The translations under genes were made by a program, and so were the position numbers. DNA of 64,000 nt from Peromyscus leucopus (Eukaryota > Chordata > Mammalia > Rodentia > Cricetidae): assembly GCF_004664715.2 (NCBI RefSeq), contig NC_051083.1, forward strand, positions 113,360,347-113,424,346, given 5' to 3'. The notes under the pieces are model-generated. The model did no database searches. It saw only the letters and a list, made by a program, of their open reading frames with translations, and was not told where the DNA came from. How positions within the stretch are numbered: the stretch's first letter is position 1; each line of letters starts with the position of its first letter. Positions 31,607-42,367 of this stretch are shown here, piece by piece.

Positions 31607-32083
31607 TACAGGTAGCCCACCAGAGATAACCACTTAGACACAGTGTATAGTCAATTGAAAGTCTTGATTCTAGTTGGTTAGGACCACGCCCAGGTATTTG
31701 GAGACCTAGATGTGGTCCTGAGTGTCCAGAGCACAGGGTTTTTGAAGGAAAAAAACCACATCTAGGTCCTGAGTGTCCAGAGCACAGGGTTTTTGAAGGG
31801 GGGGGCGTAGGGAGGAGATGGGGGTGGCCTTCATAGAGTAAGCAATTTAACAGAAGCTAAGATGAGCAGTTAGCTGTAGGGGTCCCACACAAGCAGGTAG
31901 TTTAACAGAAGCTAAGATAAATTAGCTAGGACATTCTGACCTCAGGTTCCTAGAATAGAGTTGGGTAATTTTTCATGGGATTCTCCATAAAGGAGATCAA
32001 ATTCTAGTTAAACCTGAAATGGCCTCAGCAAGAATACAAGACAGAGGAACCTCTGCACTGTCTTGCCCTGTCACAGTGTCTAC
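31607..32083. mobile_element. Probable rodent ERV LTR, unclassified
   Basis: Inserted between the two halves of the MaLR. Begins 'tgttacaggtagcccaccag' and is flanked by 'gacat'/'ggcat', a decayed 5-bp TSD. The right end does not finish with a clean CA. No internal retroviral genes follow. It contains the rearrangement at 31705-31799 and a second 18-bp direct repeat ('tttaacagaagctaagat' at 31846 and 31901). Confidence 0.45.
31705..31799. repeat. 34-bp direct repeat joined by a 12-bp inverted repeat
   Basis: 31715-31748 and 31766-31799 are identical over 34 bases. 'cctagatgtggt' at 31705-31716 is exactly reversed as 'accacatctagg' at 31755-31766. Confidence 0.97.
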
Positions 32084-32345
32084 TCGGCATCTGGTAGGGG
32101 GTTCCTAGTGCATCTTAACAGAGCAGAGGGCCTTACATAGCAAATTAGAGCAAGGGTACCAGCTAGGGTCTCTTCTTATAAAGTTGAGAACACAGTCATG
32201 GGGCCCTGCCTTCATGATATCATCTAATCCTAATTACATCCCCAACTGCCCTCCTCCAAATTTGAATGTGATTTGGGGATTCCTTTTCCAATATAAACAC
32301 TTTTGAGGGACACAGTCAAGCAACAGGACCATCTTGCTAATAAAG

Positions 32346-33270
32346 GAAAGCCAATGTCCAAATCACTTGCCTGTGATGAGATCAACACCAAGATAAGTGA
32401 GGGGATAGATGAATATGTAAGACGAATTTCTATGACAGCATCTTTACAAGTTTCTAGGCTTGTTTTTTAGTATTTCATGGTTACTGCTATCCCAGAGTTT
32501 AGGCACCAGAGTCAGGCTCGATGTGACATGAGATCTGATCTCAGTCTCTGTCTGTAGCTGCTCTAGCCCAAGTCACTGGACCCAAAGCAACCCCAGGTCC
32601 ATGTGATCAGCTCCTTTGACACCAATTTCTGACCAGTCCAAGTAATCAACTCCAGGCTTAGGCTCCAGGAACAGTTTTATATAAAATTTCTAAGATTTCA
32701 GTAAATAGCATGCTGATGAAATCCACAGATGAGCTGAAACTGAACTGCTCACAATCGGCTAAGGCTGAGACAGAGTCTCTAGGGGGCCCAGGAGGCTAGA
32801 AGTATGGTGGAAAAAAATAACCATGTGAAATTCAGCCTGGATGAAGGCCAGCAAACCTCCTGTGTGTGCTGCCAAGTCCTCCCCACAGTCAACAGAAGGC
32901 GGGAAAGCTGTGGACAGCAGTGGGGCTTAGGGAGACAGTGGGGCGGGATGTGGTGAGAGTTTGGGTTCATAGCCCCAACCCAGTCATTTGGGGGTGAGTC
33001 TGTAGAGATGGCACACAGACTAGCGAACTGGAATAAATGGGCCCAGAGAAATTCCAGAGGGGACAGCAAGAACCAAGAAATGCAAAGGGGAGCAAATTTT
33101 CAGGCACACTGGAGAGGAGGGATGTTCTAGATGAGTCATTTTTGACAGTTTGGTGCCAGGGATACAGAAAATCTATAGCACCCATCTGTCGTCCCCCCGC
33201 CGCGCCCCCCCCACCCCCAGAGGGTTCCATATCAGGCACCAACCCCAGAAAAAATTAGTCAGCAAAAACT
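32346..33270. other. Non-repetitive sequence
   Basis: No recognised repeat apart from a C-rich patch at about 33193-33221. Short overlapping frames only. Confidence 0.4.
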
Positions 33271-33275
33271 GACAA

Positions 33276-33560
<285 letters not shown>

Positions 33561-33721
33561 ATTATTCAAACAAAGATAGTTATCAAAAATCTCTGGGCTC
33601 CTATCCCGTTCTGAATCTTTAGGCCAGTTCAGCTCCTGCTGCCTGATCTGAACACGGTCTGTTAGATCTTGCGCAGAGAGTGTCCTGAAGACAACGCCTG
33701 GGCAACAGGAAGCAAAACTCT

Positions 33722-33888
33722 GCCAGGCATGGTGGCACACGCCTTTAATACCAGCACTTAGGAAGAAGAGGCAGGTGGATGTCTGTGAGTTCGAGGCCAG
33801 CCTGGTCTACAGAGTGAGATCCAGGACAGCTATGACTACACAGAGAAACTGTATCTCGAAAAACCAAAAAAAAAAAAAAAAAAAAAAA
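33722..33888 (+). mobile_element. B1 SINE
   Basis: 'ccaggcatggtggcacacgc', 'cctggtctacagagtgagat', 'actgtatctcgaaaaaccaa', then a poly(A) run of over 20. Confidence 0.95.
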
Positions 33889-35417
33889 TCACAGTTCTTA
33901 CATAGTAGCAGCAACCAAAGTTGGGGGGTGGGGGGGAATGAGTCCACTGCTGGAGCCTTCACCTTATCTCTAGCTTTCCGCATCCCTTTCCATCAGATCC
34001 CACCTTCCACTGAGACAGCATGTTCTCTCCTCCACTAGAAAAGACATGACCCACCAAACTCTGCCCTCAGCCAAGTCTCAACTGCTAAAAGAACTGCCAC
34101 TTTATGGCCGGCTCCAGTTGAATTTGTTACTACATCCGCTATGCCTGAATGAATGGGAACTGTCATACCTTTAGCTAGAATAAAAGTTCTTAATTCTGAG
34201 CTTTTCCTCGAGTCATCTAAAACAAGTTTTTGTGTATCAGTTTTAACACCCTAGCTAAATCTCTAGTCTGGTTAATTTAGGGGGCTACAGCCCAGTGAAG
34301 ACCTATACTGTGAATTCCATCTGGATGTGAACTACTGTCCTTCAGTCTTGCTGTGACCAAAGCTTGAACCCTGGTGAATCGGAACCCTAACCCGTAGCCT
34401 GAGTCTTCAACCTAATGGGTTTGCTTAGATGAGATGTGAAGGGTGCCGGCCAACTTCATCTCTAGAGCTTCACAATATCTCAAGGAGGCCACACTGACTC
34501 ATTGGTTCTTTCCCTCTCTATCTTGAGCCCTCACTGAACTTGAAGCTGCACAGCATCATCTTCCCCAGAGAAGGGAAGCCCTTGGAGTTTGTCCTCCGGG
34601 CACTTTCTGTCTCCATCTGTTGGTGAGCCACTAGGATCCAAAGGTAACCCATGTAAAGTATAACAACATATTCTCTCCGGCTGCACTGGATCTTAGCCCA
34701 AAGGCAGAGACGTGATTCTTTTACTGCAAGGAGCAGATGCCAAGGTATGGATGTGCCGACGGGCGATGGCCATGCTGAGCTGGGCTGCAATCGGGTGTTC
34801 TCTCTCTCAGGTCCACCAAATCAAGGAGCAGTAAGTCTTCTCCTTCCTGGAGCACATGGATTGTGCCAACCTCCAGCCAGCAAGAAACGGTAACCACTGC
34901 CTCAGAACTTGGCTCCAACACCAGAGGAAAGACTGGCCTCCATCTGGACATCGCTCATGATGAACAGTTCCAGCCTGAGACCAGGAAATATCCTGTCAGC
35001 CTTCTCAGGCCAGCCCCACTTTCTCACATTTAGTCCCTTGTGTCCGGAATTTGGGTTCAGAACATGTGGTCCCTATAAATAGAGGACTTAGAAAGGAAAC
35101 ACTCCGGCGGTTCTTGTCACCTCCATCATTCCTATGTCTTCTACAACACCAAGGCCTTTTCCAAGCAGCTGCAGCCAGCTCGGTTCTTGTTCACAGATTT
35201 CTTTGAAGTCGGTCCTTATGTGTCTAGCTTCCTTGCAGAGTCGGTCTAGCTCCGTATCTGTTGCCTAAGGAGCTGTGCTGCTCCATCAAGCCAGAAGCTC
35301 TCAGCAGCAGAGCCTGCTTGTGTCTGAACAGGGCTTTTGCATCCAATGGTCACTTATTCTTTCATTGATCTAACAAATATTTTCTGAACCAGGTAGGATA
35401 TTACAATGAAAAAAAAC
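33889..35417. other. 1.5-kb repeat-free segment
   Basis: No SINE, LINE or LTR recognised. Short frames on both strands at 34518-34951 cannot be ranked. Contains a TATA-like site at 35083. Confidence 0.4.
35083..35092 (+). promoter_or_regulatory. TATA-like box
   Basis: 'ctataaatag', a strong TATA match, followed about 30 bases later by 'ctccggcggttcttgtc'. No CCAAT box, CpG island or downstream exon supports it, so it may be chance. Confidence 0.2.
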
Positions 35418-35560
35418 TAAGTCCCAAGAGCTGCGGCTGTGCACACCTCTGTTCCTAGCACTGGAGAGACTGAGCCAGGAGGATTGCTGAAAGTTCAAGG
35501 CCAGCTAAAGACCACATGGGGTTACATAGAAAGAATCTGCTTCAAAAAGAAAAAAGAAAA
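35418..35560 (+). mobile_element. B1/B4-like SINE
   Basis: 'tgcacacctctgttcctagc', 'ccaggaggattgctgaaagt', 'tcaaggccagctaaagacca', 'tctgcttcaaaaagaaaaa'. Confidence 0.7.
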
Positions 35561-35564
35561 AAGG

Positions 35565-35692
35565 GAGGGAGGGAAAGAGAGAGGGAGGAAGGGAAGGAAG
35601 GGAGGGAGGGAGGGGGGAGAGAGGGAAGGAAGGAAGGAAGGAAGGAAGGAAGGAAGGAAGGAAGGAAGGAAGGAAGGAAGGAAGGAAGGAAG
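35565..35692. repeat. GA-rich sequence with (GGAA)n
   Basis: Mixed GGGA/GGAA units becoming a perfect (GGAA)n run of about 17 units at 35624-35691. Confidence 0.97.
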
Positions 35693-36734
35693 GGAATGTT
35701 CCCAGCTCCATACTTCATGACTCTGTCATTGACCTCATTTAGTGGAGGTCAAGGGAAGCAACAGGAATTTCAACCATCAAGAATCAGGCACGTACTTCCT
35801 GTGACACTTTAGGCTAGGTTCTGCCCAGGGTCCTCAATTGTGTTGTGACCATCTTTCCAGAAGAAATGTTTCATCTCAGGATCTTACCTGGAGGCAGTTC
35901 CACCATGCCCTGTCACCTACCAACGGCTTTCCTAACCCAGGCAGGACAGGTTGGATGAGCACTCCCAGACGGCCATTCATCATTCACACAGCTACAGGGA
36001 ACATACTGAGTTTCCTGGAAGGGAAGGGAAAGGAGGGAGTTTCCCGGTCAGTCTCAGAGCGGAAGGGGCCGACCAGGAAGAGCAGCAGCAGAACCCTTCC
36101 TTTGGGGTCTGTTGTTAAGGTGTCTGTCACCTGTGCTGAATAACTGACCAGTGTTGAAATCCAAACCCATATCCTCTTCCTGGCTGCCTGCATATGCTAT
36201 CTACTCCATTCCAGCAAGGCAGGTCCCTAGGAGCCAGGGCCAGGCTATGGAGCCTAAGGACACAGGCCTGGGAACATCATCTGCCCCAGAGTTTGTCAAG
36301 CATGGAGAAATGTCTGACTTGAAGAAAAAACAGAAGACCAAGTTAACAAGGTAAATCTCCCAGGAATCTATAGGGGTGGTAAGGATGATGGGAAGGGTAC
36401 AGAGAGACACACTGCTCCCATCTCCCTTCCTGAGAACTTTCTACTGGGAGCAGAGTTACTGACTGCTCCAGCTGCTACTCTTTTAATCTTTGGTGGTGTT
36501 CACACCAAGACTACGCTTCCTCTAGGCTGTTCCTGGCATACTCAGAAGTCTGGCAGGAATACTAGATCTAGCCTGTTCCTGCTCAACATGGGACTCCTCC
36601 AACAGACCAACTTTGTTCTGAACTCTCCCATTAACCTAACCAAGAATTTCTCAGAACTTCACTGGGTTTTTGAACACTTTCTACCCTAGTCTTTTTTCTC
36701 AAGTGGGAGTTCAGTGCCACAATCTAAAGACTCT
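35693..36734. other. Non-repetitive sequence
   Basis: Repeat-free; contains the candidate exon at 36215-36350. Confidence 0.4.
36215..36350 (+). CDS. Candidate first coding exon (hypothetical)
   Basis: A pyrimidine-rich acceptor-like sequence ('tgctatctactccattccag') ends at 36214, and 'acaag|gtaaat' gives a plausible donor at 36350. Between them an ATG at 36247 has G at -3 and G at +4, and opens a frame of 34 codons plus two bases: 'MEPKDTGLGTSSAPEF', then 'VKHGEMSDLKKKQKTKLT'. The lysine-rich end and the lack of repeats make it gene-like, but the same frame is open upstream of the acceptor, no second exon was found and I do not recognise the peptide. A fortuitous frame is the main alternative. 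Confidence 0.2.
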
Positions 36735-37150
36735 CTGTTATGGTTGGAATTGGAAACATCCCCTAAAGCCTCATATGGTAGAGGTTTGGTCCTCAGCTGG
36801 TTGATCCAATCAGTTGAGAGGTGACTGGATCCCAGCATTCTGACCTAGTCAATAGATTGATTCTCAATGAATTCTTAATCTCATGACATCATCGAGAGGT
36901 GACAGAAACTTTCAGAGGGGGAGCCTAGTTTGGAGAAAGTAGTCACTGGGGGCATGTACTTAGGGTCTGTGTCTTGTTCCAGGTCTTTCTCTTTGCAATC
37001 ATCAAGAGATGAGCAACTCTGTTCCACTGTGTTCTCTGTCCAGGAGAACAGGGCCAAGTCAGCTGGGACTGAAACTTATGAAACTGTGAGCCCAACATTA
37101 ATTTTCCTCATTTCAAATTTAAATAGATTTCTTCTATTTTTTTTTCAGTG
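36735..37150 (+). mobile_element. Mammalian LTR fossil (ERVL/MaLR-like)
   Basis: 'cccctaaagcctcatatggt', 'gttgatccaatcagttgaga', 'tatgaaactgtgagcccaac' are in the order of a known LTR with a conserved 3' end. Name uncertain. Confidence 0.5.
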
Positions 37151-37300
37151 TGGAACCCAGCCTATGGGATGGTACTACCTACACTCAGGATGAATCTTCT
37201 CTCTTCAGTCAAACTGTTCTGGAAATACCTTCATAGACACACCCAGATGTATGGTAATTCTAAATCCAATCAAATTGACAATTTGATTAAACAGCACATC
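37151..37300 (+). mobile_element. Rodent medium-reiterated repeat, 3' end
   Basis: 'cccagcctatgggatggtac', 'tcatagacacacccagatgt', 'ccaatcaaattgacaatt': terminal part of the family also present at 61695-62060. Confidence 0.6.
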
Positions 37301-38739
37301 TTTTAACTATTGTCTCCATCTACTTTTTCAACTAGGCACTCCAGAAGTCTTATAATCATCCCCAACATATATAACTGTTTGTTTATTTCAATTAGACATT
37401 GAAAAGAAATCCAGTGTACCTCACTTTACCCAAGAGCTGTGTCCTGAAGTATTTGAACATAAATTGAATTTGGGAGAAGTCGATCCTATTCCACACATCC
37501 CAAGGGGCTCACAATTAAAGAGAGCTCTTCAGAACCCCCCAAAGTCAGCATGCCATGTATCTGAACTAATAGCAGTGTTGACCATAAAATAAATGACTGT
37601 GATTTTACTGTAGAGAAATCAAGCACATAGCAGTTGTAGTGAGTTCTTGGCCCTGAAGGGAACTCCCCACCCACTGGAAAGAGGCAGGATTCTGGGAGAA
37701 TAATAAGCCATAGAGGGTGTGGGTGTTGGTATCATAGGTAATCCACTGAGAAGCAGGAGAGAGTTTAAAGAATTTTCAGAGAGAGAACACTGAGAATGGG
37801 CACCTAGGCCTCTGCTCTGGGCCTTTCTATCCCTGCTACATGGTGCCATCCCCTTCCTGTCTTTCCCTGACGATCTTAGTTGCTCCAGGGGCCTCCTACT
37901 CTGCTCCTTAGGCCCGGCCACATGCTTGGCTGCCTGAAGAAGACCTGGCATGGTTCCCAAAGCCAGAGGTGGGATACAATTTCGTGGGCTGATTGGAGTG
38001 TGGCCAGCCCTCAGGGCCAGCTGCAGGGCACAAGGCCAAGTTGACAATGCCAACCACTGGAGACAGGGTGGCAACTTCTGCTCTAGCTTCCAAATACCAG
38101 TTGAGGTTTTCTTCTACTTTGGTATTTGGAAACTATTTCTATTCCGATTGTGCTTCTGTTTTGTCCTGGATTTTCCCCTTTTCTGTTTAATAGTGTCAGT
38201 GGTTATGCCCGTAGGTGAGACAGGGAGGAGCCGGACAAGCTCAGGAGAGCAGTAAGTCAGCAGAGCATGCCCTGGGTTTGCCTGCCAGCTTCTCCACTAG
38301 CTTGCTCTCTGCCATTCCTGGGCCCTATGCCTTCCGTGGCTTGTTCTCCAAAGACAGAGACCAGCAAGTCTCCTTTTCTACCCCATTTTCTCCCTCATTG
38401 CAAATTGCTGGTAAATGGGACGTTCACTGTTCCTGAGCTGCCCTTTTCTCTCGACACCCTTTCTCTGGCCCATCAAACACCAAATCCTGTTTATAGACTA
38501 CAAATCCCACATGAGTTTCTTCAGCCCCCAGCTCTTCTCTGAGCCCCAGACCTACATATCTGACAGCCCTATCCAGCGGGATGGTTCATGAGTGTATCAA
38601 TGCTACATGTCCACAAGGGACCCCATCATTTTCTGTTTACCTGTGCACCAAATAACAGACCTCTTCAAGAAAAGGCAAATATTCTCTACTCCATTCTTCC
38701 CTATCTTAATGCATGGCACCACCACTCTCTTAGCTGTTT
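37301..38739. other. 1.4-kb largely non-repetitive segment
   Basis: The 151-codon minus-strand frame at 37619-38074 is among the longest in the window but shows no domain and no splice support. Confidence 0.4.
38088..38131. repeat. Perfect 12-bp inverted repeat, 20-bp loop
   Basis: 'ttccaaatacca' at 38088-38099 is reversed exactly as 'tggtatttggaa' at 38120-38131. Confidence 0.95.
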
Positions 38740-39040
38740 AAACTAGGAAAATGAAGGCCATCCTGACCTCGGCCCTTTATTTCACACACCACACACACCT
38801 AACCTGTCAACAAGTCTTGCTGCTACCGCCTCCCAGATAGACCTCAAATGTGTCCACATCTCTCTAGTCCCACATTACTATTTTAATGAAAATTAGCATC
38901 AGCTCACTCATAGATATTTAAATAACCCCCTGATTTGTCTTTTACTCCCTCTTATTCATCTAGGAAACTACCAGTTTCTCCTTAAAATAAAATGTGATTG
39001 TGTCTTTCCCCTCTACTGTGACTTCATGCAACCGTGCTGG
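38740..39040 (+). mobile_element. LINE-2 fragment
   Basis: 'acctgtcaacaagtcttgct', 'acctcaaatgtgtccacatc', 'aaaataaaatgtgattgtgt' match L2 in plus orientation. Confidence 0.5.
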
Positions 39041-39479
39041 AGTAAATTATGGTAGAACTTCCTCCTGTCATGAGAAAATGCTAGAAAACCAAGCACACAT
39101 ACACACACGAAACATTTGCTTTCAGACATTGTACAACAGCTAGAACAAGTCTGTGATCCCTGATGAGAGAATGGGAATGAATGAGGTACAGTCTGTGGTG
39201 GCTTTTGGTTTCTGCCTGGGGAAGAGCCACTCTAGAATGGTATAGAGTCTTCCTGAGTTAATGAGAAAAATGGAAGACTGTGGTGGCTGGAAATTGTAAG
39301 TGTTCTGGAAAAGAGAGCAACACAGAGAAGGAGTTCCAGATATCCGCATAGGATCCTTTTGATTATGTAGCTGAATACTTACCTACACACACAACCCCAT
39401 GAAACTAGGAGAAGCACTACCAACAGCTGCAACCCCAAATTTCCAGAACATGTTCAGCCATCAAAAACATGTACTTCAC
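39041..39479. other. Non-repetitive sequence
   Basis: No recognised repeat or exon. Confidence 0.4.
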
Positions 39480-39663
39480 CACATCCGGGGTGATTTGTGA
39501 TTCTCATAATTGCCTTCCAGAAAAAGGTTCAACTCCTTAAAGAAAGACACAAATGCAAGCACTCAACAATTAAACATTTACAATATAGTATCCAACAATT
39601 ACTAAACAAAACATAGCCAGGTAAAAAAGTCAGTCAAAAGAGACAGAACCAGAAGCTGAAGTG

Positions 39664-39830
39664 TAGCTGGGTGTGGTAGCACACCTTTAATCCCTGCACT
39701 CAGGAGGCAGGGGCAGGTGGATCTCTGAGTTTGAAGCCAGCCTGTTCTACAAAGTGAGTTCCAGGACAGCCAGGGCTACACAGAGAAACCCCATCTTAAA
39801 AAAATTAAAAACAAAAATAAAAACAAAAAA
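39664..39830 (+). mobile_element. B1 SINE
   Basis: 'gctgggtgtggtagcacacc', 'ccaggacagccagggctaca', then an A-rich tail with 'aaaacaaaaataaaaac'. Confidence 0.93.
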
Positions 39831-39871
39831 CTCAAACCCCAAATCAACCAAACAAACAAACAAAAACTCTG

Positions 39872-39984
39872 TAGGCTAGAGAGACGGCTTAGTGGTTAAG
39901 AGTGTTTGCTGTTCTTTCAGAGGACCCAAGTTCAGTTCCCAGCACAAAAGTCAGGTGGCTCACTATCACCTGTAACCCATCTAG
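39872..39984 (+). mobile_element. B2 SINE, 3'-truncated
   Basis: 'gctagagagacggcttagtg', 'ttctttcagaggacccaagt', 'agttcccagcacaaaagtca'; then broken by a hAT fragment. Confidence 0.85.
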
Positions 39985-40060
39985 AGTAGTGGTTCTCAAC
40001 CTTCCTAATGCTATAACCCTTTAATACATTTACTCATGTTGTGGTGACTCTCAATCATAA
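39985..40060 (+). mobile_element. Rodent hAT DNA transposon fragment (URR1-like)
   Basis: 'agtggttctcaaccttccta', 'atgctataaccctttaatac', 'gttgtggtgactctcaatca': left end of a rodent hAT family. The right end is missing. Confidence 0.65.
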
Positions 40061-40211
40061 AATTATTTAAAAATAGAAACAGAAACAGAATGGCCAAGAT
40101 GAAAGAATTAACAAGCAGCTATCTTAAGAATGCTCAAGGATTTAAAGGAAAAAATGCTACAGTGAGGAAAAATTTTTTAAAATATTTATAAAAATAACCA
40201 AATAAATTTTT

Positions 40212-40312
40212 GTGTCAAGGTTTTACTATGTAGCCTAGCCTAACCTCAGACTTATAATGTTTTCTACCACATCTTCCAGAATGCTGGGATTATAGGTATG
40301 TGCCACCAAGAC
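40212..40312 (-). mobile_element. B1 SINE, diverged
   Basis: 'ttttactatgtagcctagcc', 'gaatgctgggattataggta', 'tgtgccaccaagacc'. Confidence 0.75.
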
Positions 40313-40444
40313 CTTGTTCCACAGGGAATCTTTAAAGATGAAATATATGATTTGAAATAAAACTGTACTAGAAAGGCATAACAATGGATTAGATATCAAA
40401 GAAAACTCAGCGACTAGAGGAAATAAGAATATAGATTGAAGTAT

Positions 40445-40612
40445 GGGGGCTGGAGAGAGGGATCAGCAGTTAAAGCACATACTCCTCTTCCAGAAGCCCC
40501 CAGTTCTGATTCAACACTCAGTTCAGATAGCTCACAACCACTGTAACTCCAGCTCCAGATGATGTCATGTCCTTTTCTGGCCTCTGTGGGCACAACAGCA
40601 CACACCCATAGT
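40445..40612 (+). mobile_element. B2 SINE
   Basis: 'gggggctggagagagggatc', 'acaaccactgtaactccagc', 'ttctggcctctgtgggcaca'. Confidence 0.85.
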
Positions 40613-40733
40613 CATAGCATTCATTGAAAGGTAAGGGGAAGAAGATTAGGAGGAGTTCAAGGCAATTCATGGTTGCACTGAGAATTCAAAGCCAGCCTGG
40701 GTTACATGGAACCCTGTCTCAAAAAAAAAAAAT
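40613..40733 (+). mobile_element. B4/B1-like right half
   Basis: 'attaggaggagttcaaggca', 'caaagccagcctgggttaca', 'tggaaccctgtctcaaaaa'. Confidence 0.65.
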
Positions 40734-40743
40734 CAAATTATAA

Positions 40744-40865
40744 ACCAGGCACAGTGGCCACAGCTTTATTTCTAGCACTCAGGAGACAGAGGCAGCAGAA
40801 CTCTAAGTTTGAGGCCAGACTGGTCTACAGAGCAAGTTCCAGGACAGCCAGAGCTATATAGTGAA

Positions 40866-40866
<1 letters not shown>
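40744..40866 (+). mobile_element. B1 SINE ending in (TC)n
   Basis: 'ccaggcacagtggccacagc', 'ggccagactggtctacagag', 'ggacagccagagctatatag'. The tail is replaced by TC repeats. Confidence 0.85.

Positions 40867-40935
<69 letters not shown>
40867..40935. repeat. (TC)n microsatellite
   Basis: About 34 perfect TC units between a B1 and a B2. Confidence 0.98.
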
Positions 40936-40937
<2 letters not shown>

Positions 40938-40938
<1 letters not shown>

Positions 40939-41115
40939 AAGGCTGGAAATATGGCACAGTGGTTAAGAGTACTGGCTGCTCTTTCAGAGGTCCTACATTC
41001 AATTCCCAGTACCCACAAGGCAGCTCACAACTCCAGTTCCAGGGGATCTGACACCTTTACACAGATATACATGTAGGCAAAACATCAATGAACATAAAAT
41101 AAAAACAAATAATTT
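40938..41115 (+). mobile_element. B2 SINE
   Basis: 'aggctggaaatatggcacag', 'ggctgctctttcagaggtcc', 'ttccaggggatctgacacct', 'gaacataaaataaaaac'. Confidence 0.93.
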
Positions 41116-41146
41116 AAAAAAGAGTAAAAAACGGACGTATAAAGCT

Positions 41147-41205
41147 CATGAGATAGACGGCTCAGCAGGTAAAGGTTCTTGCTACATAAACCTGGTGGCT
41201 TTGAT
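41147..41205 (+). mobile_element. B3-type SINE, 5' fragment
   Basis: 'gagatagacggctcagcagg', 'taaaggttcttgctacataa', then returns to L1 sequence. Confidence 0.6.
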
Positions 41206-42110
41206 GTGTATGAACCTAACAACAAGCTTCGAAATACATGAAGCCAGCTCGGATAGAGCTAAAACAAGCAATAACAAACTTGCAATTAGAGTTGGAAAGT
41301 CTGACATCTCTCTCCCAATAATTGATAAAAGAAGCAAACAGAATCAGTAAGAATATAGAACAGCTGAACAACATCATTAATCAACTTACTCTAATTGACA
41401 TGAATAGAACACTGCAGTCGACATCTGCAAAATCCACAGTCTTCCCAAGCACACACGGAACTGCCCCTAAAATAGACCATATGCTGGGTCCTGAAACAAA
41501 TCTTAATAAATGGAAAAGGACCAAAATCATGCATAGTATGCTCTCTGACTTTAACAGAATTAACTATCCAAGAAAAATGAAAACAAATGTCCACAAGCAA
41601 CCTTCTACAAAAATGTCCATAATAACTTTGTGAAGGTCCCAAACTAGAAACAACCTCGGTGTACAGCAAATGTCTAAATGTCTAGATGAATATATAAACA
41701 AAATGTGGTGGCATGCCAATACAGTGTTATATCAGTATGCATTATAATTTGTATCAAGATGCAGCATATACTATGGCATATGCATATAAAACACATTCAG
41801 CAATAATAAGGAACAAACTACATGGAGAATCTCAGAAACATTATGCTCACTGAAAGAAACAAGATACAAAAGTTATATATGGTTTGGGTCCCACTTACTC
41901 AAGATTCTAGAATAAGCCATAGGGAAAGCAAGCAGAATGATGGTGGCCAGTGATGGGAAACAGGGCTAACATTGGCTGCAAGGCTCTTCAAGCAAACGTT
42001 TTTCTATGATGATAGCAGTATGAACATTATGGTTTTCCACACTAGGACAGCTGTACAGTACTCAGATCCATAGTAAACACATTTTGTGTAGTTCCCTCCC
42101 TGTCCAGACA

Positions 42111-42367
42111 CACAAATTGTGTCACCCAAAGTCAGTGTGACAGTATCATTCTGGCTACCCAAAATGACATCCTGGAATCAAATATCCAACCTAAAGTTCC
42201 AGAAATGACCTTATGGGTGAGAATTCTTAGGTTCCTTGGGGTATTTACTGGGCCCCAAACAGGGTAGAAGAGGGTCTAGAATCTCAAAGAGTGATAGGGA
42301 GAAGTGTGTACACAGGCTGCAGTCATCTGAAAGTGGAACTCAATGACAAAATGCTATACGATCAGCT
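42111..42367. other. Non-repetitive sequence
   Basis: No recognised repeat or exon. Confidence 0.35.

Larger units (their letters stand above)
31485..32345 (-). mobile_element. MaLR-type LTR split by a rodent LTR
   Basis: Left piece to 31606 ('ctttctgttgctacagtgga', 'tggaaagtcccagagtac'). Right piece from about 32084 ('ggcatctggtagggggttcc', 'gggtctcttcttataaag', 'ccttcatgatatcatctaat'). Confidence 0.6.
39480..42110 (+). mobile_element. Ancient LINE-1 (L1M-like) host of nested insertions
   Basis: Surviving pieces lie in L1 order: 39500-39660 ('actcaacaattaaacattta'), 40075-40210 ('aatggccaagatgaaagaat'), 40320-40440, then ORF2 endonuclease-side sequence at 41215-41565 and the ORF2 end plus 3' UTR at 41566-42110. 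The plus frame at 41322-41633 shows L1 ORF2 wording ('KIDHMLGPETNLNKWKRTKI') and switches at about 41565 from the endonuclease region to the 3' region, so most of ORF2 is deleted. Not functional. Confidence 0.7.

Noticed and set aside
37619..38074. 151-codon minus-strand open frame
   Set aside because: Shares bases with plus-strand frames, shows no domain and has no promoter or splice context. Treated as fortuitous.
41322..41633. 103-codon plus-strand frame with conserved-looking protein wording
   Set aside because: It is L1 ORF2 endonuclease-side sequence fused across a deletion to the ORF2 3' region; transposon remnant, not a host gene.
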